Below are positions 54,491 through 62,568 of a DNA stretch of 64,000 nucleotides, one piece after another. The stretch covers positions 124,001 through 188,000 of the forward strand of contig CAMDCN010000005.1 of NCBI GenBank assembly GCA_945890485.1, given 5' to 3'. A model generated the notes under the pieces. That model was not told where the DNA came from. It made no database searches and worked only from the letters and a program-made list of their open reading frames with translations. The position numbers and the translations under genes are program-made. The stretch is from Candidatus Sulfopaludibacter sp. SbA3 (GTDB taxonomy: Bacteria; Acidobacteriota; Terriglobia; Bryobacterales; Bryobacteraceae). Numbering within the stretch: position 1 is the first letter of the stretch; each line of letters starts with the position of its first letter.

Positions 54491-54721
54491 TTAGTTCCCC
54501 CCCGTCATGGATCCCGGCGTCGATGGCCCCGGCATCGGTGGCCCTGGGATCCTCGGCTCGGCCGTCAAGTGCTCCAGCAATTTCAGCAGCCCAATCAAGA
54601 CAAGCAACACCGGCCAGGACTGCCGGATCCCAAAAACTCCCGCGTGGTCGATCGCGAACAGGACACCCACCGCAATCAGCATAATTGGGCCACGAATCGC
54701 GGCAAAGAGATTACTGTTCAC
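54491..54721 (-). CDS. Small LiaI/LiaF-like membrane protein
   Basis: 76 residues. Two hydrophobic segments (RGPIMLIAVGVLFAI and WPVLLVLIGLLKLLEHL) form the DUF5668/LiaF transmembrane signature, followed by a proline/glycine-rich tail. Role in envelope stress response is inferred from family and operon. It lies 3 bases upstream of the DUF4097 gene and overlaps the previous gene by 11 bases. Confidence 0.78.
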   Translation of the reverse strand: MNSNLFAAIRGPIMLIAVGVLFAIDHAGVFGIRQSWPVLLVLIGLLKLLEHLTAEPRIPGPPMPGPSTPGSMTGGN

Positions 54722-55382
54722 GACGCACCCCCTCGTTCAATGGCGCCGCGGGCGACTGCAATCGCACGTACAGCATATACACGCCCGCGCCAATCAAGCC
54801 CAGCGGCCAGAACTTCAACAGTTGCGAGATTCGCAGCAGCTCAAAATTGTGCAGCAGGAAAATCACGCCAAGCCCGATCATCACAATCGGTCCCATGGGA
54901 AACCCGCTCTGCCCCGGACGCCCCGAGACCATGCCGGAGAACTCATCCACCACTTCGCCCATCTGCCGCCGCCGCGCCGTATGATAGGCCTCAAACGCCT
55001 GATAGATCACCCACGTTGGAATCAGCATCGCGAACAGGAACTGCAGCTCGCCGACACTGTCCGCGTTTGCCAGACTGATCAGCATGCCGAACACCAGCAC
55101 GTGGACCAGGCCTTTGGCGTACTGCGCGTTATAAATCGCGCCCACGCCAGGCAACAATCCAAGGATGAACGCCAGCCCGGGGGAGATGCTGTTGTTCAGG
55201 CCCGCCCCATAAGGAGGTGGAGCCATTGGCGGCGCCGTCCAAGGCGATCCTGCCGGCTCGGCCGCCGGAACATGCTCAGCGCAATATACGGTGCCCATCG
55301 CGATCTTTTGCGCTTCCGGCTCCAGTTGTTTGCCGCAGATCCGGCAAAATGCCAGCTGGGGCGGTGGTACGTTCTGTTCCAT
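54711..55382 (-). CDS. Zinc-ribbon plus LiaI/TM membrane protein
   Basis: 223 residues. The N-terminus has a CxxC ribbon (CRICGKQLEPEAQK, then CAEH) that may bind zinc. Four or five hydrophobic segments follow; GLAFILGLLPGVGAIYN and the last two (MGPIVMIGLGVIFLLHNF, FWPLGLIGAGVYMLYV) resemble TM2/LiaI domains. It sits between the anti-sigma and the LiaI-like gene. Function is unknown beyond likely envelope association. Confidence 0.8.
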   Translation of the reverse strand: MEQNVPPPQLAFCRICGKQLEPEAQKIAMGTVYCAEHVPAAEPAGSPWTAPPMAPPPYGAGLNNSISPGLAFILGLLPGVGAIYNAQYAKGLVHVLVFGMLISLANADSVGELQFLFAMLIPTWVIYQAFEAYHTARRRQMGEVVDEFSGMVSGRPGQSGFPMGPIVMIGLGVIFLLHNFELLRISQLLKFWPLGLIGAGVYMLYVRLQSPAAPLNEGVRREQ

Positions 55383-55404
55383 GGTAATATCCCCCGAACT
55401 CTAA

Positions 55405-56016
55405 CTACTGCAAAGGCTTAGCTTCTTTGGAAGGTACGGAAAGTTTCTCCGCTTCGTTCCGTATTTGATGCTGCCTTTCGATTTCTTCCTGCTCCGTCCA
55501 TTCCTGCAGACGGCTCTGGATCTCAAACACCAACCGAAGGTTTTCGTAATACTTCACGGCCCGGTTCCAAGTCCGGTGGGCCTGATCGTCGACGCTGACC
55601 CATATCTTCACCGGATCCAGGTCCACCGCGCTCAGCGGCCGAACTGGAACCTTGAAGACGTTCGCCAGCATCGAAAGCGACAACACCGTCATCGCCATTC
55701 CCATCGCCATCTTCGGCGCCAGCACCGGACCCAGCCAGCGGCTCAGGAAGCCTCGCAGCCCACTTGCGCCGCCGCTCATAGAGGCCTTGGGCCCGCGGGG
55801 GAGATCGTACAGAATCTTGGTGATGAGCTCTTTGGGCGGCTCTACGGTCGCCACGCGTTCCATAAAAGCACTCGCGCCCAACACATCAGCCGCGTACTCC
55901 CGGCAGGCCGCGCAGCTCTCTTGATGTGCTTCAAATGCCGACTTCGCCTCGCCCCGCAACTGGCCATCGACGGCGTCGCAAAGTAGGATTTCGAATTCGG
56001 TGCAGTTCAGCTTCAT
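55405..56016 (-). CDS. Anti-sigma factor with putative zinc finger
   Basis: 203 residues. The zf-HC2-type N-terminus has H-x3-C-x2-C in HQESCAAC (near 30-37) with an earlier Cys. One hydrophobic segment (MGMAMTVLSLSMLANVF, about 103-120) should cross the inner membrane. The C-terminal part is a charged, helical stretch (EIQSRLQEWTEQEEIE). It overlaps the sigma gene by 4 bases (ATGA), as sigma/anti-sigma pairs usually do, and should release the sigma factor on an envelope signal. Confidence 0.88.
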   Translation of the reverse strand: MKLNCTEFEILLCDAVDGQLRGEAKSAFEAHQESCAACREYAADVLGASAFMERVATVEPPKELITKILYDLPRGPKASMSGGASGLRGFLSRWLGPVLAPKMAMGMAMTVLSLSMLANVFKVPVRPLSAVDLDPVKIWVSVDDQAHRTWNRAVKYYENLRLVFEIQSRLQEWTEQEEIERQHQIRNEAEKLSVPSKEAKPLQ

Positions 56017-56678
56017 ACCAACGCCACCTGATACTTCTTCAGCAGCCGCGCCAACTCGGCCCGGCCCCGGTTCAGCCGCGACTTCACGGTCCCCTCGGGC
56101 ACGTTCAACACCGCGGCAATTTCTTTATAGTCCAACTCTTCGAGGTCGCGCAAAATCACCGTCTCCCGCAACTCCGGCGACAGTTTCTGCAACGCACCCT
56201 GCAGAATTTCGCTCGCTTCCCGGCCCGCGAGCAACCCGTCGGCCCGGCCGCCGTGGCCCGCGCTGCGCTCTTCGAGCATCGGCAACTGGTCTTCAATCGA
56301 ATCCGTCACCCGGCTCTGCTTCGTCCGCCGATAGTTGTCGATCAACAGATTCCGCGTCATCCGCGTCAGCCACACCGTGAACGAACCCTCTCCCGCGCGA
56401 AAAGTTCGCAGCGTCTTAAAGAGCCGTAAAAAAACGTCCTGCGTCAGATCCTGCGCTTCGCTGTCCGTCCCGGTAAACCGGTAGCAGACCGCGTAAACAC
56501 GCCGTGTGTGCGTTTTGACAAGATCCTCCCATGCTGTCTCGTCCCCGGCGAGACAACGTTCCACCAACCGCAAATCAAGGTCGAAACTTTGGTCCAAGCG
56601 ATGGTTCCCGCGGAGTGGTTGCGTCAAGCCTTCGACGGCCGCCCAAATCCCTTGCTCAACTGTAGCAGCCGCTGCCAT
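56013..56678 (-). CDS. ECF-type RNA polymerase sigma factor (RpoE-like)
   Basis: 221 residues from the ATG at 56676-56678, chosen because an AAGGGCG site precedes it and the longer frame to 56873 would run across the divergent gene. Region 2 is LVERCLAGDETAWEDLV to DLTQDVFLRLFKTLRTF; region 4 has LSPELRETVILRDLEELDY followed by HTH (KEIAAVLNVPEGTVKSRLNRG). No region 3 is present. With its anti-sigma and LiaI/DUF4097 genes it forms an envelope-stress-like operon. A SigW/RpoE-like promoter (GAAC-N17-CGTA) lies upstream, consistent with autoregulation. Confidence 0.93.
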   Translation of the reverse strand: MAAAATVEQGIWAAVEGLTQPLRGNHRLDQSFDLDLRLVERCLAGDETAWEDLVKTHTRRVYAVCYRFTGTDSEAQDLTQDVFLRLFKTLRTFRAGEGSFTVWLTRMTRNLLIDNYRRTKQSRVTDSIEDQLPMLEERSAGHGGRADGLLAGREASEILQGALQKLSPELRETVILRDLEELDYKEIAAVLNVPEGTVKSRLNRGRAELARLLKKYQVALV

Positions 56679-56733
56679 TTCGCCCTTCCCTGTCTCCTGT
56701 GGATTGCCCGCTCCCGGGCAGTTCGTAAACAAG

Positions 56734-56758
56734 TACGAGGATTTGGCATAATAAGTTC
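56734..56758 (-). promoter_or_regulatory. Candidate ECF-type promoter of the second sigma operon
   Basis: On the minus strand GAAC (56755-56758) and CGTA (56734-56737) are 17 bases apart, matching the layout of SigW/RpoE-type promoters, about 55 bases before the sigma start codon. A small hairpin (GCCCG/CGGGC, 56706-56719) lies in the leader. This supports autoregulation but is only a sequence match. Confidence 0.4.
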
Positions 56759-56796
56759 GCGCGAAGTGCGCAAGCACCCTTATTGTAACGACTGAT

Positions 56797-57852
56797 TTGC
56801 TGAACTTTCTCTCCTCGCCCAAATTCCGGCGCTGGGCCATCGGCTCAGCGGCGGTTATCGCGCCAATTCTCATCTGGTTGTCCTGGCAGCGGCTTGCTGC
56901 CTTCGATTGGGCCGCACTCGGCCAAGTCTATAACCAAATTGACTGGCGCTGGATGCTCCCCGGCGGGGCCACCGTCCTCGCTAGCTACCTCGCTCGCGCC
57001 CTCCGCTGGCAGGTCATGCTCCGTCCGGTCAATCCAAACTCCTCCCTCCGCCGCATCCTCGAAAATACCCTGATCGGCTTCACCGCCATCGTCCTGTTCG
57101 GCCGCCCAGGCGAACTCGTCCGGCCCTACCTCATCTCGCGCTCTGAAAACGTTCCGCTCTCCTCCCAGATGGCGGCCTGGTTCCTCGAACGTGTTTACGA
57201 CCTGCTCGCCGTGCTGCTCCTGTTCGGCGTTGGTCTCGCCACATTTAACCCCACAGGCCGCAACGTCGGCCCCGCTCTACAATGGGTGCTCCAAACCGGC
57301 GGCATCTTCATCGCGGTCATGTGCGCCGCCTGCCTCGTCATCCTCGTCACCGCCGCTCTTGGCGGCAACACCCTGGTCATTCGCCTTCGGGAGTCGCTCG
57401 CCTTTCTCCCGGAAACCCTGCAGGCCAAAATCGGGGGTACCCTGGAGAACTTCGCCACCGGGCTCGCCTCCTGCGGTCGTCCCGCCGACATGGGCCTCAT
57501 CGTTTTCTATACGGCCCTCGAATGGGGGAGTATTCTCGGCGCCTGCCTGTTCATTCTGCGGTCGTTCCCGCAGACAAATGGCCTCTCCTGGCTCGACGTT
57601 ATTGTCTATTTGGGCTTCGTCTCGTTCGGGAGCATCGTCCAGATCCCCGGCATCGGCGGCGGAACTCAACTTGTCGGATTCCTCGTGCTCTCTCAACTCT
57701 TTGCCGTAGCGGCGGCGCCAGCCACCGGAATTGCTATCGCCTGCTGGCTTGCTACTTGGGTAGTAGTTATCCCCTTCGGCTTCGTCCTCGCCGCCCGGCA
57801 GGGCCTCTCTTGGGGCTCCCTCAAAAAGATAGAAAAGGAAATCACCGTATGA
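56797..57852 (+). CDS. Lysylphosphatidylglycerol synthase-type transmembrane protein (UPF0104)
   Basis: 351 residues, apparently starting at TTG (56797). About eight hydrophobic segments and the motifs LARALRWQVML, LFGRPGELVRPYLI and GIGGGTQLVGFL mark the LPG_synthase_TM/UPF0104 flippase-like family. These inner membrane proteins move or modify lipids; the catalytic aminoacyl-transfer domain of MprF is absent, so the substrate is unknown. It is divergent from the ECF operon and translationally coupled to nrdR by ATGA. Confidence 0.85.
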   Translation: MLNFLSSPKFRRWAIGSAAVIAPILIWLSWQRLAAFDWAALGQVYNQIDWRWMLPGGATVLASYLARALRWQVMLRPVNPNSSLRRILENTLIGFTAIVLFGRPGELVRPYLISRSENVPLSSQMAAWFLERVYDLLAVLLLFGVGLATFNPTGRNVGPALQWVLQTGGIFIAVMCAACLVILVTAALGGNTLVIRLRESLAFLPETLQAKIGGTLENFATGLASCGRPADMGLIVFYTALEWGSILGACLFILRSFPQTNGLSWLDVIVYLGFVSFGSIVQIPGIGGGTQLVGFLVLSQLFAVAAAPATGIAIACWLATWVVVIPFGFVLAARQGLSWGSLKKIEKEITV

Positions 57853-58316
57853 AGTGCCCCTTCTGCGCCCACTCAGAAGACAAAGTCATCGACTCCCGCG
57901 AAAGCAAAGAAGGCGATGCGATCCGCCGCCGCCGGCAATGCTTGGCGTGCGAACGCCGCTTCACCACCTACGAGAAAATTGACGAAATTCCATATATGGT
58001 GGTGAAGAAAGACGGTCGGCGTGAAAAATTCGAGCGTCAAAAAGTGCTGAACGGCCTCATCAAAGCCTGCGAGAAGCGGCCCATCTCGATCTCCAAGCTT
58101 GCCGCCATTGTCGATCACATCGAGAGCCGCATCGCGGACAGTCCTGAGCGAGAGCTGTCAACTACTACCGTAGGAGAAATTCTGATGGACGAGCTACGCC
58201 AGCTCGACAAGATCGCCTACGTTCGCTTTGCCTCCGTCTATCGAGACTTTCAGGATGAACAGGCATTCCTCAGCGAACTACAGAATCTTCTGCGAACCCG
58301 CCGCACTGGCCAATAA
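57849..58316 (+). CDS. nrdR: Transcriptional repressor NrdR
   Basis: 155 residues. A zinc ribbon with Cys at 3, 6, 31 and 34 (MKCPFCAHSEDKVIDSR) is followed by an ATP-cone domain (about 49-139; VVKKDGRREKFERQKVLNGL). NrdR senses ATP/dATP and represses ribonucleotide reductase genes. The ATG at 57849 overlaps the stop of the upstream membrane protein. It is followed by 223 non-coding bases before rpoD, so it is the end of its transcript or is read into rpoD. Confidence 0.96.
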   Translation: MKCPFCAHSEDKVIDSRESKEGDAIRRRRQCLACERRFTTYEKIDEIPYMVVKKDGRREKFERQKVLNGLIKACEKRPISISKLAAIVDHIESRIADSPERELSTTTVGEILMDELRQLDKIAYVRFASVYRDFQDEQAFLSELQNLLRTRRTGQ

Positions 58317-58414
58317 ACTACGATTGTAGGAAAAACATCTAACTGAAACCGTTCGTCTTTCTAAACATCTCTCATTATGTGAGGGTGTGAGTTTGGCGGA
58401 AGACAACTTTGGTC

Positions 58415-58444
58415 TTTCAAACAGGTTAGAGGGAATGATACAAT
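58415..58444 (+). promoter_or_regulatory. Candidate rpoD promoter with extended -10
   Basis: An extended -10 (TGATACAAT; hexamer TACAAT 58439-58444) lies 95 bases before the rpoD ATG, with a poor -35 (TTTCAA, 58415-58420) 18 bases upstream. The rest of the 223-base nrdR-rpoD gap holds a direct repeat (ACCTCCGAC at 58476 and 58493) and no gene. Confidence 0.45.
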
Positions 58445-58539
58445 CGGTTTTGGCACTCCTGCTGCGTTGGTCTGCACCTCCGACCCCTTTTTACCTCCGA
58501 CAGTTTATGGCCAGACCCTCCACGGGAGAGTGAGTCTAG

Positions 58540-60099
58540 ATGGATCACTTCGAAGATCAGTATTCCGCTGACACTGCAGAGCCCCTTGGGCTTCCTTTTG
58601 ATGAAGAAGCAAACTTCTTCCATCCGGAGGAAGTGCATGACGGCGACGAATTCCCGGGCCAAGCGGCGCCGGAAGAATCAATTTATACCGACGATCCCGT
58701 CCGCGTTTACCTGCGGGAAATGGGTGCGGTTCCACTCTTAACCCGCGAAGGCGAGGTCGAACTGGCCCGGCGTATGGAACGGGGCAAGCTGCGTATGTTG
58801 CGCGCTATCAGCCGTTCGGCTGTGGTGCAGCACCGCGTTATCGAATTCGCCGAAGCCCTTCGTAAGGAAGAGCAGGACATCGACAACTTTGTCGACCTGG
58901 GCGAAACCGAAGAAGGTACCCCGGCGGACGCCAAGATGCGGAAAGAAGCGCTTGATCGCTTCCTCAACGTCGCTACCCTCTACAAGAAATTGCAGCAAAG
59001 CGCAGAAAAGGTGGAAGCTCTTCCTGTTCTGAAAGCCTCCGAACTCAAGGATCCGGCGGTTCGCAAGGCTCGCCGCAAGATCACGATGCGCCTGGCTCGG
59101 ACGAAAGTCGAAACCAGCCTCGCCATCCGCGCTATCCCGTTTTATCCCTCCCGTTGGCGACAGTTCGCCCAGGAAATCGATAAAACCGTCGACGAGATCA
59201 CCCATCTCGATGCCGAACTGCACCGCCTGGAAGAACGCAAAAAGCCGGAGTACGCTACCCGGATTCGCGAACTGAAGAAAGAGGTCAAAAAACGCGAGGT
59301 CATGGCCGGCGCGTCTCTGGCTGATCTTCGCCATACCACCTCGATCATCCGCCACGGTGAGATTGAAGCCGAGCGCGCCAAGAAAGATCTCGTCGAAGCC
59401 AATCTTCGCCTTGTTGTTTCCGTCGCGAAGAAGTACGTTAACCGCGGACTTCACCTCCTCGACCTCATCCAGGAAGGCAACATCGGCCTGATGCGCGCCG
59501 CCGACAAGTTCGAATATCGTCGCGGCTACAAGTTCTCCACCTACGCTACGTGGTGGATTCGCCAAGCCATCACCCGAGCCATCGCCGACCAGTCCCGCAC
59601 CATTCGTATCCCGGTGCACATGAACGAGTCGATGAACAAATTCCTGCGCGCCACCCGCGAGCTGGAGAAAGAACTCGGCCGTGCTCCTACAAATGAAGAA
59701 ATCAGCCGCCGGATGGATATCCCCGTCGAGAAAGTCCAAAAGCTGAAGACCATCTCCCGCGACCCCGTTTCGCTCGAAACCCCTGTCGGCCGCGACGGCG
59801 AATCCGCACTCGGCGATCTGATCGAAGATCGTTGGGTGGGCTCCCCAGTTGATGCCGTCATTGAGGCCAATGTCCGCGACGAGACCGCTAACATCCTCAA
59901 GACCCTCTCCCCGAAAGAGGAGAAGGTCATTCGTCTCCGCTTCGGCATCGGCTGTGAACGCGAGCACACCCTGGAAGAGATCGGTCAGGAGTTCGACGTA
60001 ACCCGCGAGCGTATCCGTCAGATCGAAGCCAAGGCCCTCCGCCAGCTTCGCTCCCCGGAACGCGCTCGCCACCTCAGGGCCCTCCTCGCCGCCAGGTAA
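58540..60099 (+). CDS. rpoD: Primary RNA polymerase sigma factor (sigma-70, RpoD)
   Basis: 519 residues. Order: an acidic N-terminus, region 1.2 ([20 protein letters not shown]), a non-conserved charged stretch, region 2 ([38 protein letters not shown]), region 3, and region 4 with VIRLRFGIG and the HTH ([20 protein letters not shown]). The C-terminal [14 protein letters not shown] is typical of housekeeping factors. It directs most transcription. The long region 1.1 of enterobacterial RpoD is not obvious. A strong intrinsic terminator follows. Confidence 0.96.
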   Translation: MDHFEDQYSADTAEPLGLPFDEEANFFHPEEVHDGDEFPGQAAPEESIYTDDPVRVYLREMGAVPLLTREGEVELARRMERGKLRMLRAISRSAVVQHRVIEFAEALRKEEQDIDNFVDLGETEEGTPADAKMRKEALDRFLNVATLYKKLQQSAEKVEALPVLKASELKDPAVRKARRKITMRLARTKVETSLAIRAIPFYPSRWRQFAQEIDKTVDEITHLDAELHRLEERKKPEYATRIRELKKEVKKREVMAGASLADLRHTTSIIRHGEIEAERAKKDLVEANLRLVVSVAKKYVNRGLHLLDLIQEGNIGLMRAADKFEYRRGYKFSTYATWWIRQAITRAIADQSRTIRIPVHMNESMNKFLRATRELEKELGRAPTNEEISRRMDIPVEKVQKLKTISRDPVSLETPVGRDGESALGDLIEDRWVGSPVDAVIEANVRDETANILKTLSPKEEKVIRLRFGIGCEREHTLEEIGQEFDVTRERIRQIEAKALRQLRSPERARHLRALLAAR

Positions 60100-60124
60100 C
60101 GTTTTTTCCCGCAAGCCTACCATC

Positions 60125-60163
60125 GCCGGGGTTGAGCCAGTCTCAATCCCGGCTTTTCTTTTT
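60125..60163 (+). terminator. Intrinsic terminator after rpoD
   Basis: A 12-pair stem (60125-60136 with 60142-60153, one G-U pair) with loop CCAGT is followed by TTTTCTTTTT (60154-60163). The T-tract ends directly at the ATG of the DinB gene (60164), so this hairpin both ends the rpoD message and occupies the DinB upstream region. Confidence 0.85.
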
Positions 60164-60655
60164 ATGGAAGCTAAATCGACTCTTCTCACCCACCTCGACT
60201 ACAGCCTCTGGGCCACGTCCAAGCTCCTCGACGCCGCGTCACGCCTCTCCCCGGAGCAATTGAACCGCGATCTGAAGGTCTCCCATACCTCCGTCCTCGC
60301 TACGCTCCAGCATATCTACTACGCTGATAGAACGTGGCTCGCTCGGCTGGAAGGCCGTAAGATCGCCTTTGCCGACCCCGACCCCGGCCCTAACCTCGAA
60401 CAACTCAAGGAGCTTTGGCCCCCCGTCCTCGAGGCACTGAAAGCCAACATCGATGCCGAGCCGGACATCAACCGCGACCTGACCGCGCAGCGCCTCAACG
60501 GCGACACGTTCACGGCCGCTCGTTGGAAGGTCATCCTGCATGTCGTCAACCACGCTACCCTCCACCGGGGCCAAGTGATGGCCATGATCCGCCAACTCGG
60601 CCAAGTGCCCCCGGCCACCGACCTGTTCTACTTCTACCTCCAACAAGGCGTATGA
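60164..60655 (+). CDS. DinB family protein
   Basis: 163 residues of the DinB/YfiT four-helix family. The metal-binding histidines are visible in LQHIYYADRTWL (near 48) and in HVVNHATLHRGQVM near 126-134. Family members include thiol transferases and glutathione/bacillithiol/mycothiol-type enzymes; the substrate here is unknown. The ATG directly follows the T-tract of the rpoD terminator and has no ribosome site. Its stop overlaps the start of the globin gene (ATGA). Confidence 0.86.
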   Translation: MEAKSTLLTHLDYSLWATSKLLDAASRLSPEQLNRDLKVSHTSVLATLQHIYYADRTWLARLEGRKIAFADPDPGPNLEQLKELWPPVLEALKANIDAEPDINRDLTAQRLNGDTFTAARWKVILHVVNHATLHRGQVMAMIRQLGQVPPATDLFYFYLQQGV

Positions 60656-61035
60656 ATATCAACGAGATGCAGCTCTACGACGCGATTGGGGAAGACGGCT
60701 TTGCCCGCCTCGTCGCAGCGTTCTATGCGCAGATTCCCAACGACGACCTCCTCGGCCCCATGTATCCCGCCGACGATCTCCCCGGCGCCGAACAGCGCCT
60801 CTGCGATTTCCTCGTCGGCCGCTTCGGCGGTCCCCCGCGCTACATCGAACAGCGTGGGCATCCCCGCCTCCGCATGCGTCACGCTCCCTTTGTCGTCAAC
60901 GCCGCCGCCCGTGACCGTTGGCTCCTCCTCATGAACAACGCCTTCACCGTAGCTGCCCTACCCCCGGACGCCGAAGCCATCCTCCGCCCCTTCTTTCTAC
61001 AAGTGGCGAACTTCATGATCAACCAACCCGAATGA
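60652..61035 (+). CDS. Truncated hemoglobin, group II-like
   Basis: 127 residues. Proximal His77 (RMRHAPF), Tyr25 at B10 (FYAQIPNDD) and Trp90 at the G8 site (RDRWLLLM) match group II truncated globins such as YjbI/trHbO. The ligand chemistry suggests binding of oxygen, NO or peroxide. The ATG at 60652 overlaps the DinB stop and the stop overlaps the next start by four bases, so three genes are translated as a unit: two DinB-fold proteins around a globin. Confidence 0.9.
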   Translation: MNINEMQLYDAIGEDGFARLVAAFYAQIPNDDLLGPMYPADDLPGAEQRLCDFLVGRFGGPPRYIEQRGHPRLRMRHAPFVVNAAARDRWLLLMNNAFTVAALPPDAEAILRPFFLQVANFMINQPE

Positions 61036-61553
61036 ACTCCACTCCCGATCTCCGCTACCCAATCGGCCGCTTCCAGTGGCCCACCACCATCACGCCCCAG
61101 GACCGGCGCGAGTGGATCAACGCCCTCGCTGCTCTCCCCGGCCAGCTCCGCACCGCCGTTGCACCTCTCAGCGAAGCCCAACTCGCCAACCCCTACCGCC
61201 CTGGCGGCTGGACCCTCCGTCAAACCATCCATCATGTGGCTGACAGCCACATGAATAGCTACGTCCGGTTCCGTCTCGCGCTCACGGAAGACGCGCCCGT
61301 CATAAAGCCCTACGACGAAGCCCGGTGGGCCGAACTCTCCGACGCCGCCACCGCCGAAGTGGACATCTCCATCGTCCTGCTCTCCGCTCTGCACCTCCGC
61401 TGGGTGCTGCTGCTCGAATCGCTAACCGACGAGCAGTGGCAGCGCACCTTCGTCCACCCCGACCACGGCCCGCGCCGTCTGGACGAAACCCTGGCCCTTT
61501 ACGCTTGGCACGGCGCACACCACCTCGCGCACATCACCGGCGCTACATCTTAA
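61032..61553 (+). CDS. YfiT-like putative metal-dependent hydrolase/thiol transferase (DinB fold)
   Basis: 173 residues starting with the motif MNSTPDLRYPIGRF, close to YfiT/BstA (bacillithiol S-transferase) proteins. Histidine motifs HHVADSHMN and WHGAHHLAHIT supply the metal ligands of the DinB fold. Likely transfers or cleaves a thiol adduct; no thiol biosynthesis gene is in the window. It is coupled to the globin gene and overlaps the convergent hypothetical by 11 bases. Confidence 0.86.
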   Translation: MNSTPDLRYPIGRFQWPTTITPQDRREWINALAALPGQLRTAVAPLSEAQLANPYRPGGWTLRQTIHHVADSHMNSYVRFRLALTEDAPVIKPYDEARWAELSDAATAEVDISIVLLSALHLRWVLLLESLTDEQWQRTFVHPDHGPRRLDETLALYAWHGAHHLAHITGATS

Positions 61554-61974
61554 CGTGAGGCGTACACACCGGCCACGGCGAAAAGCCGATCACTAGCGTT
61601 TCCCGGTCGACATAGAGCAATGTCTCTTTGCCTTTCACGGTCACCGTCTGGATGATGCCGCCGTCGCAGCTCTTCACGCTTCCCCGCGAAACGGGGCCGG
61701 CTTTCTGCCCCCAGTCTTCGAGAAACTGAGCCATTCCGTAGTCCCGGCAGGGCGTAGCGTCCGTACAACCCCATAGAGCGTGCGCCGCCTTATAGTCCTG
61801 CCGTTCCAATGCGGCCACGAACGCCTTTACCTGCGATTCTTCCCGGTAGTTCCGAAAAAGGAACCACAGAACTCCTCCGGTGATGGCCACCGCCAGCACC
61901 GTCAGAACGATTCGCTTTATCAGCCGTTCCCGCTTCGCGTCTTTGACGCCAAATTCGTCGAGATAGCTGCCCAT
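61543..61974 (-). CDS. Membrane-anchored hypothetical protein
   Basis: 143 residues. One hydrophobic segment (RIVLTVLAVAITGGVLWFLF, about 21-41) with a short charged N-terminus puts the rest outside the cytoplasm. It has four Cys in pairs (WGCTDATPCRDY, KSCDGG, WPVC), which may form disulfides. I do not recognise a family. It lies 25 bases downstream of the Skp-like gene and may share its message. Confidence 0.7.
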   Translation of the reverse strand: MGSYLDEFGVKDAKRERLIKRIVLTVLAVAITGGVLWFLFRNYREESQVKAFVAALERQDYKAAHALWGCTDATPCRDYGMAQFLEDWGQKAGPVSRGSVKSCDGGIIQTVTVKGKETLLYVDRETLVIGFSPWPVCTPHVKM

Positions 61975-61999
61975 CGGATTCTCCTCCGACCGAAGCGAC

Positions 62000-62512
62000 C
62001 TACTTTACAGGGTAGGCTTTGTTGTATTCGTCGGTCGCTGTTTTCGTGATTTCCAAAGCCGGCTTGAAGAACACGGCATTCGTGACGTCGATCACGACAT
62101 CGTAGCCGCCCGCCTCGGAAACCTTCTTCACCACTTCTTCCATCCGCTTCGCGCTACGGCCCAGCACATCCTGCCGCTCGCGGTCTACGTCACCCTGCAA
62201 GTCTTCCGTCAGCCGCTGCAACTCGCGCTGCCGCCGTTGACCCCGGATCGTCAATTCCTGCTCCGCCGCCGGCGTCAGTTTGCCCTGCATCGTCTGCAAC
62301 TGCGTCTGAATCTGCTGCAGTTCCTTCTGGATGGTCTCCATCTGGTCCTGGCGCGGTTTAAACTTCGCTTCCAGGTCCTTCTGGGCCTTCGTCAGCTCCG
62401 CTGTGTCGAGCACGGCCTTCTGCAGGTTGATAATAGCGACCTTCATCTGCGCCGAGGCAATCGAAGCGCCGGCAAGCAAAACGGCCGGCAAAAGCAGCGA
62501 ACGGATAAACAT
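62000..62512 (-). CDS. OmpH/Skp family periplasmic chaperone
   Basis: 170 residues with a signal peptide (about 1-21) and a long Gln- and Lys-rich coiled coil (residues about 35-130) typical of Skp tentacles, ending with a beta-rich part (YDVVIDVTNAVFF). The mature N-terminus MKVAIINLQKAV matches OmpH. Skp carries unfolded outer membrane proteins across the periplasm, useful to a cell with two giant TonB receptors. The usual bamA/lpx neighbours are absent here. Confidence 0.9.
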   Translation of the reverse strand: MFIRSLLLPAVLLAGASIASAQMKVAIINLQKAVLDTAELTKAQKDLEAKFKPRQDQMETIQKELQQIQTQLQTMQGKLTPAAEQELTIRGQRRQRELQRLTEDLQGDVDRERQDVLGRSAKRMEEVVKKVSEAGGYDVVIDVTNAVFFKPALEITKTATDEYNKAYPVK

Positions 62513-62568
62513 AAATCTTGATCGAACTCCCTTTTGAGCTATCTGTTAGCCTACCACAGCCAACAATT

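Noticed and set aside
56013-56873. Longer start of the second ECF sigma factor at 56873
   Set aside because: The extra 65 residues have no sigma-factor features and would run across the start of the divergent membrane protein gene; the ATG at 56678 has a ribosome site.
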